Of a DNA stretch of 8,990 nt, positions 5,750 through 8,990 are shown piece by piece. This DNA is from Oscillospiraceae bacterium. GTDB taxonomy: Bacteria; Bacillota; Clostridia; Oscillospirales; Oscillospiraceae. The notes under the pieces are model-generated. The model saw nothing but the letters and a program-made list of their open reading frames with translations, made no database searches and had not been told where the DNA came from. The number at the start of each line of letters is the position of its first letter. The stretch's first letter is position 1. The stretch is from assembly GCA_016296565.1 (NCBI GenBank), contig JAEDJB010000075.1, forward strand, positions 1 through 8,990, read 5' to 3'. The translations under genes and the position numbers were made by a program.

Positions 5750-6733
5750 ATGGGAAAGCACACCGACCAGCGGGACCGGACTCTGACCGTTGCCCGCATT
5801 CTGTATGAAGAGACCGACGAGAGGCACCCTATGCCTCTGGCTGCCTTGGTCGCCCGGCTGGACCGTTACGGGGTTACCGCCGAGCGAAAGAGTATTTACC
5901 GGGACCTGGCCGCCCTGCGCAAGCACGGCCTGGACGTGGTGTTCCGGGCCGGGAGCGAGGGGGGCTGGTATCTGGCCAGCCGCACCTTCACCCAGCCGGA
6001 GCTGCGGGCCATCTGGGACGCGGTGGCGGTTTACCGCTGGATGCCGGAGGACCAGCGGGCGGAGATTCTGGAGAAGCTGGCAGGGCTGGCTCCGGCCCAC
6101 CAGCGGAAGAGCCTGCGCCGGCCGGTGTCCCTGCGCCGCCGCAGCGCCCGGGAGCCGGAGGAGGTCCGGGGAGTGCTGGACCGGGTCCACGCCGCCATCC
6201 AGGGCCGCAGGGCTTTGAGCTACGTTCCCTATTGCTTCGACCGGGGCAAGACCTGGGGTCCGTCCGGTTCCCGCCGGGTGGTGAGCCCTAAGGGCCTGCT
6301 GTGGTCCGGGGAGGGCTATCACCTGCTGGCCTGGGACCACCGGGAGCATGCCCTGCGGCTGCTCCGGCCGGACCGGATGGGGGAGGTGCTGGTCACCGGT
6401 CTGCCCGCCCAGGGCCCGGAGGCCGACGCCGGCCTGTGGGCCGCCGCCCCCTTCGGCCTGGACCCCGCCCGCCGGGAGCGGATTCGCCTGCGTTGCTGCC
6501 AGGACCTGGCCGGAGAGGTGCTGGACCGATTCGGCGGGGACGTGACCCTGACCCCCGAGGGGGATAGGTTCCTGGTCACCGCCGACGTGGTGATGGGCCC
6601 GGAGTTCTGGGGGTGGATGACCGCCCACAGCAGCCAGGCCGCCGTCATCGCGCCCCCCTGGGCGGCCAAGCTCTGGACCGAGCGGTACCAGCCCCGGGAG
6701 CCGTCGCGAAACCGCCGGGCCCAGGCGGTATAA
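5750..6733 (+). CDS. HTH and WYL-domain transcriptional regulator
   Basis: A 327-residue regulator of the YafY/PafC-like family. Residues about 8-65 form a winged helix-turn-helix, with the recognition helix around S48-I-Y-R-D-L-A-A-L-R-K-H-G60 and wing residues G-G-W-Y-L near 71-75. Residues about 140-225 form the WYL domain, with R-R-V-V-S-P-K-G-L-L-W-S-G-E-G-Y-H-L-L-A-W matching the usual P-x-G-L-x-x-x-x-x-x-W-Y-L segment (here G-Y-H-L), then R-L-L-R-P-D-R-M. A C-terminal WCX-like extension follows (about 235-310). WYL proteins sense ligands, often nucleic acids, and control DNA-damage or phage-defence genes in several bacteria. AAGGAGGG lies six bases before the ATG. The LexA-type box in its promoter fits a DNA-damage role. 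The effector and targets are unknown. A strong terminator follows, so it is probably transcribed alone or with the gene upstream. Confidence 0.9.
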   Translation: MGKHTDQRDRTLTVARILYEETDERHPMPLAALVARLDRYGVTAERKSIYRDLAALRKHGLDVVFRAGSEGGWYLASRTFTQPELRAIWDAVAVYRWMPEDQRAEILEKLAGLAPAHQRKSLRRPVSLRRRSAREPEEVRGVLDRVHAAIQGRRALSYVPYCFDRGKTWGPSGSRRVVSPKGLLWSGEGYHLLAWDHREHALRLLRPDRMGEVLVTGLPAQGPEADAGLWAAAPFGLDPARRERIRLRCCQDLAGEVLDRFGGDVTLTPEGDRFLVTADVVMGPEFWGWMTAHSSQAAVIAPPWAAKLWTERYQPREPSRNRRAQAV

Positions 6734-6763
6734 CCCTTGCCGGAACAAGATATGGTGCGCAGG

Positions 6764-6801
6764 AAGCAGCTCTGACCAATATGGTCGGAGCTGCTTTTTT
6801 T
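6764..6801 (+). terminator. Intrinsic terminator after the WYL regulator
   Basis: A 15-base stem (6764-6778 with 6782-6796, one G-U wobble) closes a three-base loop (ATA) and ends in seven T residues (6795-6801). It lies 31 bases after the regulator's stop and separates this unit from the surface-protein module. Confidence 0.95.
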
Positions 6802-6906
6802 GTGAAAAACGTCGGGTCGTTTCACCTGAAAAAAGCGCAGCGGGACTGTTGGTTATTTAGACGGAAACTGAGGAGGAATTTTGTTGATTTTGCTTGGATT
6901 TATGGT

Positions 6907-6934
6907 TTGAAATTTAACATAGCCATGGTATTAT
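6907..6934 (+). promoter_or_regulatory. Promoter of the coiled-coil / signal peptidase / adhesin unit
   Basis: A -35 box TTGAAA (6907-6912), a 16-base spacer and a -10 box TATTAT (6929-6934) preceded by TGG (extended -10) lie 60 bases upstream of the ATG at 6994. No other promoter is evident before the surface protein gene, so the three genes are probably one transcript. Confidence 0.65.
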
Positions 6935-6993
6935 AGATAATAGAAACCGTATGCGCTTTTTTATTCAGAATCCTGCCGCGGGAGGAATGTGCC

Positions 6994-7545
6994 ATGACCG
7001 ACGAAGAACTGAGAAAACTGAAACGGACCGATTTGTTGGAACTGCTGGTGGCCCAGGGCAAGGAAAACGAAGCCCTCCAGGAGAAGCTCCGCCAGGCAGA
7101 GGCCGCCCTCTGGGACCGACAGATTCAGCTGGACGAGGCCGGGAACATCGCCGAGGCGGCGCTGCGGCTGAGCGGCGTCTTTGAGGCGGCCCAGAAGGCC
7201 AGCGACCAGTATCTGGAGAGCATCCGGAAGAAGCACGAGGAAACGGAAAGCCGCTGCGCCCAGCTGGAGGAAACCAGCCGGGCCCGGGCAGAGCAGATGG
7301 AGCAGGAGAGCAAGGCCCAGGCAGAGCGCCTGGTGGCCGAGGCGGAGGAAAAGGCCCGCGCCCTCACCGCCGAGACCGAGGCCAAGTGCCAGGCCATGGT
7401 GGCCCAGGCCGAGGCGGAAACCCGGGAGTTCTGGGACATGGTCAGCCAGCGGCTGGAGAATTTCTACGCCGAGCACGCCGGCCTGCGGGAGCTGCTCTCC
7501 CTGGACAAGCTGAACGGCGGCGCCCAAGAGAAAGCCGATGGATAA
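6994..7545 (+). CDS. Coiled-coil protein of unknown function
   Basis: A 183-residue soluble protein without a signal peptide or membrane segment. The N-terminus M-T-D-E-E-L-R-K-L-K-R-T-D-L-L-E-L-L suggests a short helical domain. It is followed by long Ala/Glu/Lys/Arg-rich helices with heptad spacing (about 20-50 and 66-145) and a more conserved-looking end, F-W-D-M-V-S-Q-R-L-E-N-F-Y-A-E-H-A-G-L-R-E-L-L. The A-E-A-E-x-K repeats resemble DivIVA-like or ATPase-stalk coiled coils, and automated annotation may call it either. From memory, similar proteins occur next to signal peptidase and Cna-B-type adhesin genes in other Clostridia. GGGAGG lies about eight bases before the ATG. Its last codons overlap the start of the signal peptidase by 8 bases, so translation is coupled. 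It could be a cytoplasmic scaffold for the secreted protein, but that is inference. Confidence 0.85.
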   Translation: MTDEELRKLKRTDLLELLVAQGKENEALQEKLRQAEAALWDRQIQLDEAGNIAEAALRLSGVFEAAQKASDQYLESIRKKHEETESRCAQLEETSRARAEQMEQESKAQAERLVAEAEEKARALTAETEAKCQAMVAQAEAETREFWDMVSQRLENFYAEHAGLRELLSLDKLNGGAQEKADG

Positions 7546-8122
7546 ACAGGAGCAAACGGGAAAGACCCCCAGCCTGGCTCAGCTGGAAGCGGAGCTTCAG
7601 CGGGAGCAGTACCGCAGCCGGTACAGCCGGGTGCTCCGCAGCACCGTGTGCACCCTGGTTGTGGTGGCGGCCATCGCGGTGCTGGTGGCCACCCTGTGGA
7701 TGCCGGTGCTGCAGATTTACGGCTCCTCCATGACCCCCTCCCTCCAGGATGGGGAGATCGTCCTCTCCGTGAAGGACGTGAGCCCGGAGCCGGGGGAGGT
7801 CATCGCCTTTTACTATAATAATAAGGTGTTGGTCAAACGGGTGGTAGGCATGCCCGGGGACTGGGTGGACATTGACGAGGACGGCACGGTTTTCGTCAAC
7901 GGCACCGCCCTGGAGGAACCCTACCTGGAAGAAAAAGCCCTGGGTGACTGCAACATCAGCCTGCCCTACCAGGTGCCGGAGGGCAAGGTGTTCGTCCTGG
8001 GGGACCACCGCAGCGTGTCGGTGGATTCCCGGAACAAGGCCGTGGGCTGCATTGCGGAGGATCAGATCGTGGGAAAGATCGTCTTCCGCATCTGGCCCCT
8101 GAGCCAACTGGGAAAGATTTAA
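7538..8122 (+). CDS. lepB: Type I signal peptidase (S26 family)
   Basis: A 194-residue membrane serine protease that cleaves signal peptides on the outer face of the cytoplasmic membrane. A charged cytoplasmic N-terminus (1-34) precedes one membrane segment (about 35-55). The catalytic box is I-Y-G-S-S64-M-T-P-S-L, with S64 as nucleophile. The general base is K100 in V-L-V-K100-R-V-V-G-M-P-G-D, making it a bacterial (Lys-type) rather than an ER/SipW-type enzyme. The last conserved box reads G-D-H-R-S-V-S-V-D-S-R, where the usual form is G-D-N-R-x-x-S-x-D-S-R. The start overlaps the upstream gene by 8 bases, with only a weak purine-rich site (GAGAAAG), so it depends on translational coupling. 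A surface protein gene starts 54 bases downstream, which suggests a dedicated peptidase, as in Gram-positive pilus loci that carry their own sip gene. Whether it is the cell's main signal peptidase cannot be told here. Confidence 0.95.
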   Translation: MDKQEQTGKTPSLAQLEAELQREQYRSRYSRVLRSTVCTLVVVAAIAVLVATLWMPVLQIYGSSMTPSLQDGEIVLSVKDVSPEPGEVIAFYYNNKVLVKRVVGMPGDWVDIDEDGTVFVNGTALEEPYLEEKALGDCNISLPYQVPEGKVFVLGDHRSVSVDSRNKAVGCIAEDQIVGKIVFRIWPLSQLGKI

Positions 8123-8176
8123 GAGACTATCATCATCTGAGAGAGATATTCCGCCAAGAGAAAGGAGGTGGGAGGG

Positions 8177-8990
8177 ATGGAACGCAATTTTCTGTCCCGT
8201 GCGGCGGAGTTTTTGACGGCCCAGCGGCGCAAGAAACGCTGGGTGAAGGTGGTCAGCGCGATGGCGGCGGTGGTTGTGTTCTGCACCACCTACGCGCTGA
8301 TCCTGCCCGCCATTACCATGGAGACCGAAACCATCTGCGGTCAGGAAGCCCACACCCATTCTGATGCCTGCTATACCGTGGAGACCATCACCCCCCAGCC
8401 CACCATGCTCTGCTCCCTGGAGACCCTGCGGGAGAACGGACTTCATGAGCATGATAAGAGCTGTTATGACGACGAAGGGAATTTGATCTGCGGCTTTGCG
8501 GATTTTGTTGTGCATGCGCATGATAAAAGCTGCTATGATCTGGACGGTAATCTCATCTGTACTTTGGAGGAGATTGAGGAGCACCAGCACGACGCCAGCT
8601 GCTACCGGGAGGAGCGGGTCCTGGCCTGCGGCCAGGCGGAGAGCGCCGGGCACCAGCACAGCGAGGACTGCTACACCCTGACCCGGGGCGACCTGATCTG
8701 CGGCGAGGATCACGAACACAGCGACGGCTGCTACCAGTGGGACCGGGTGCTCACCTGCGGCAAGGCCGAAGCCGAGGGCCACAGCCACAGGGCAGACTGC
8801 TATGAGACGGAATGGGTTCTGGTCTGCGACAAGCCGGAGGTCGAGCTCCATGAGCATGACGAGGACTGCTATGAGGAGAACCCCGACGACCCGGACGGGG
8901 AGCCGATCCTGGTCTGCGACAAGACCGTGGTGCTGGAGCACCAGCACGGCGACGGCTGCATCCAGCCCCCGGATGGGGCGCCCTATGAGA
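8177..8990 (+). CDS. Surface protein with His/Cys repeats, probable adhesin (3' end outside window)
   Basis: The first 271 codons are present and the frame stays open to the right edge. AAAGGAGGTG, an essentially perfect Shine-Dalgarno sequence, precedes the ATG by about eight bases. A basic N-terminus ending in R17-R-K-K-R21 leads to a hydrophobic segment (23-43) and the motif T-T-Y-A-L-I-L-P-A-I-T-M (37-48). This export/anchor signature opens many large clostridial adhesins with Cna-B-type domains. From residue 54 on there are nine units of H-x-H-x3-C-[Y/I], most followed after 7-15 residues by [L/I/V]-x-C. They give His pairs at 59/61, 90/92, 113/115, 136/138, 159/161, 179/181, 202/204, 225/227 and 255/257. 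The protein is acidic outside its signal. The His/Cys spacing suggests metal binding, disulfides or both outside the cell. The C-terminal part, where Cna-B or LPxTG motifs would be, is not visible. Confidence 0.85.
   Translation, partial: MERNFLSRAAEFLTAQRRKKRWVKVVSAMAAVVVFCTTYALILPAITMETETICGQEAHTHSDACYTVETITPQPTMLCSLETLRENGLHEHDKSCYDDEGNLICGFADFVVHAHDKSCYDLDGNLICTLEEIEEHQHDASCYREERVLACGQAESAGHQHSEDCYTLTRGDLICGEDHEHSDGCYQWDRVLTCGKAEAEGHSHRADCYETEWVLVCDKPEVELHEHDEDCYEENPDDPDGEPILVCDKTVVLEHQHGDGCIQPPDGAPYE
8336..8990 (+). repeat. Tandem H-x-H-x3-C-[Y/I]-xn-C repeat array, at least nine units
   Basis: Unit lengths measured from one His pair to the next are 31, 23, 23, 23, 20, 23, 23 and 30 residues. 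Cys residues of the H-x-H-x3-C core are C65, C96, C119, C142, C165, C185, C208, C231 and C261. The closing Cys residues are C79, C105, C128, C151, C175, C194, C217 and C247. The ninth unit has C-I instead of C-Y and runs into a Pro-rich stretch (P-P-D-G-A-P), which may mark the end of the array. Units 2 and 3 are the most alike (13 of 16 residues across the core). Confidence 0.9.

Noticed and set aside
6951..7184. Plus-strand frame of 77 codons overlapping the start of the coiled-coil gene
   Set aside because: It is out of frame with the coiled-coil gene, with no good ribosome site and an Arg/Gly/Pro-rich product typical of a GC-rich shadow.
7442..8947. Open frame of 501 codons on the minus strand, opposite signal peptidase and adhesin
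   Set aside because: It lies opposite two well-supported genes with ribosome sites and known motifs. The long frame comes from codon bias and the repeats, and no family is recognisable in it.
8336..8990. His/Cys repeats read as cytoplasmic zinc fingers of a DNA-binding protein
   Set aside because: The basic N-terminus, hydrophobic segment at 23-43 and adhesin-type motif T-Y-A-L-I-L-P-A-I-T indicate export, and the repeats are strongly acidic, unlike DNA-binding fingers.

Overview
The window looks like chromosome from a GC-rich, spore-forming member of the Clostridia, most likely an Oscillospiraceae-type gut Firmicute. The signs are an alpha/beta-type small acid-soluble spore protein, RNase J, Gram-positive Shine-Dalgarno sequences (AGGAGG types), a lipoprotein substrate-binding protein, and a surface protein whose N-terminal motif is typical of large clostridial adhesins. 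No species can be named from sequence alone. There is no rRNA, tRNA, CRISPR array, transposase or integrase in the window.

Left part (1-3310). A minus-strand gene for a TrpX-like ABC transporter substrate-binding lipoprotein runs off the left edge. Its strong promoter lies at 816-844. Divergent from it, after a hairpin-rich leader, is a lone 172-residue protein with an N-terminus like phage tail proteins. It converges, across a bidirectional terminator, on a minus-strand gene for a double zinc ribbon fused to a seven-repeat RCC1-type beta-propeller. Divergent from that gene is the spore protein gene, which converges on RNase J across a second bidirectional terminator.

Middle (3313-6801). RNase J (minus) is followed by a 355-base gene-free region. 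Then come, on the plus strand, an ArsC/Spx-like thioredoxin-fold protein and a WYL-domain transcriptional regulator. The regulator's promoter carries a near-perfect LexA-type palindrome (GAAC-N4-GTTC) between its -35 and -10 boxes. A strong intrinsic terminator closes this unit.

Right part (6802-8990). A new plus-strand transcription unit starts from an extended -10 promoter. It encodes a coiled-coil protein, a catalytically complete type I signal peptidase (overlapping by 8 bases), and then a surface protein cut by the right edge. That protein has an N-terminal export/anchor segment followed by at least nine H-x-H-x3-C-[Y/I] units, eight of which end in a further Cys inside the window. This array of regularly spaced His and Cys outside the membrane is the most intriguing feature here. 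The three genes probably form a surface-protein export and assembly module, with the signal peptidase acting on the adjacent adhesin, though this is inferred from gene order.
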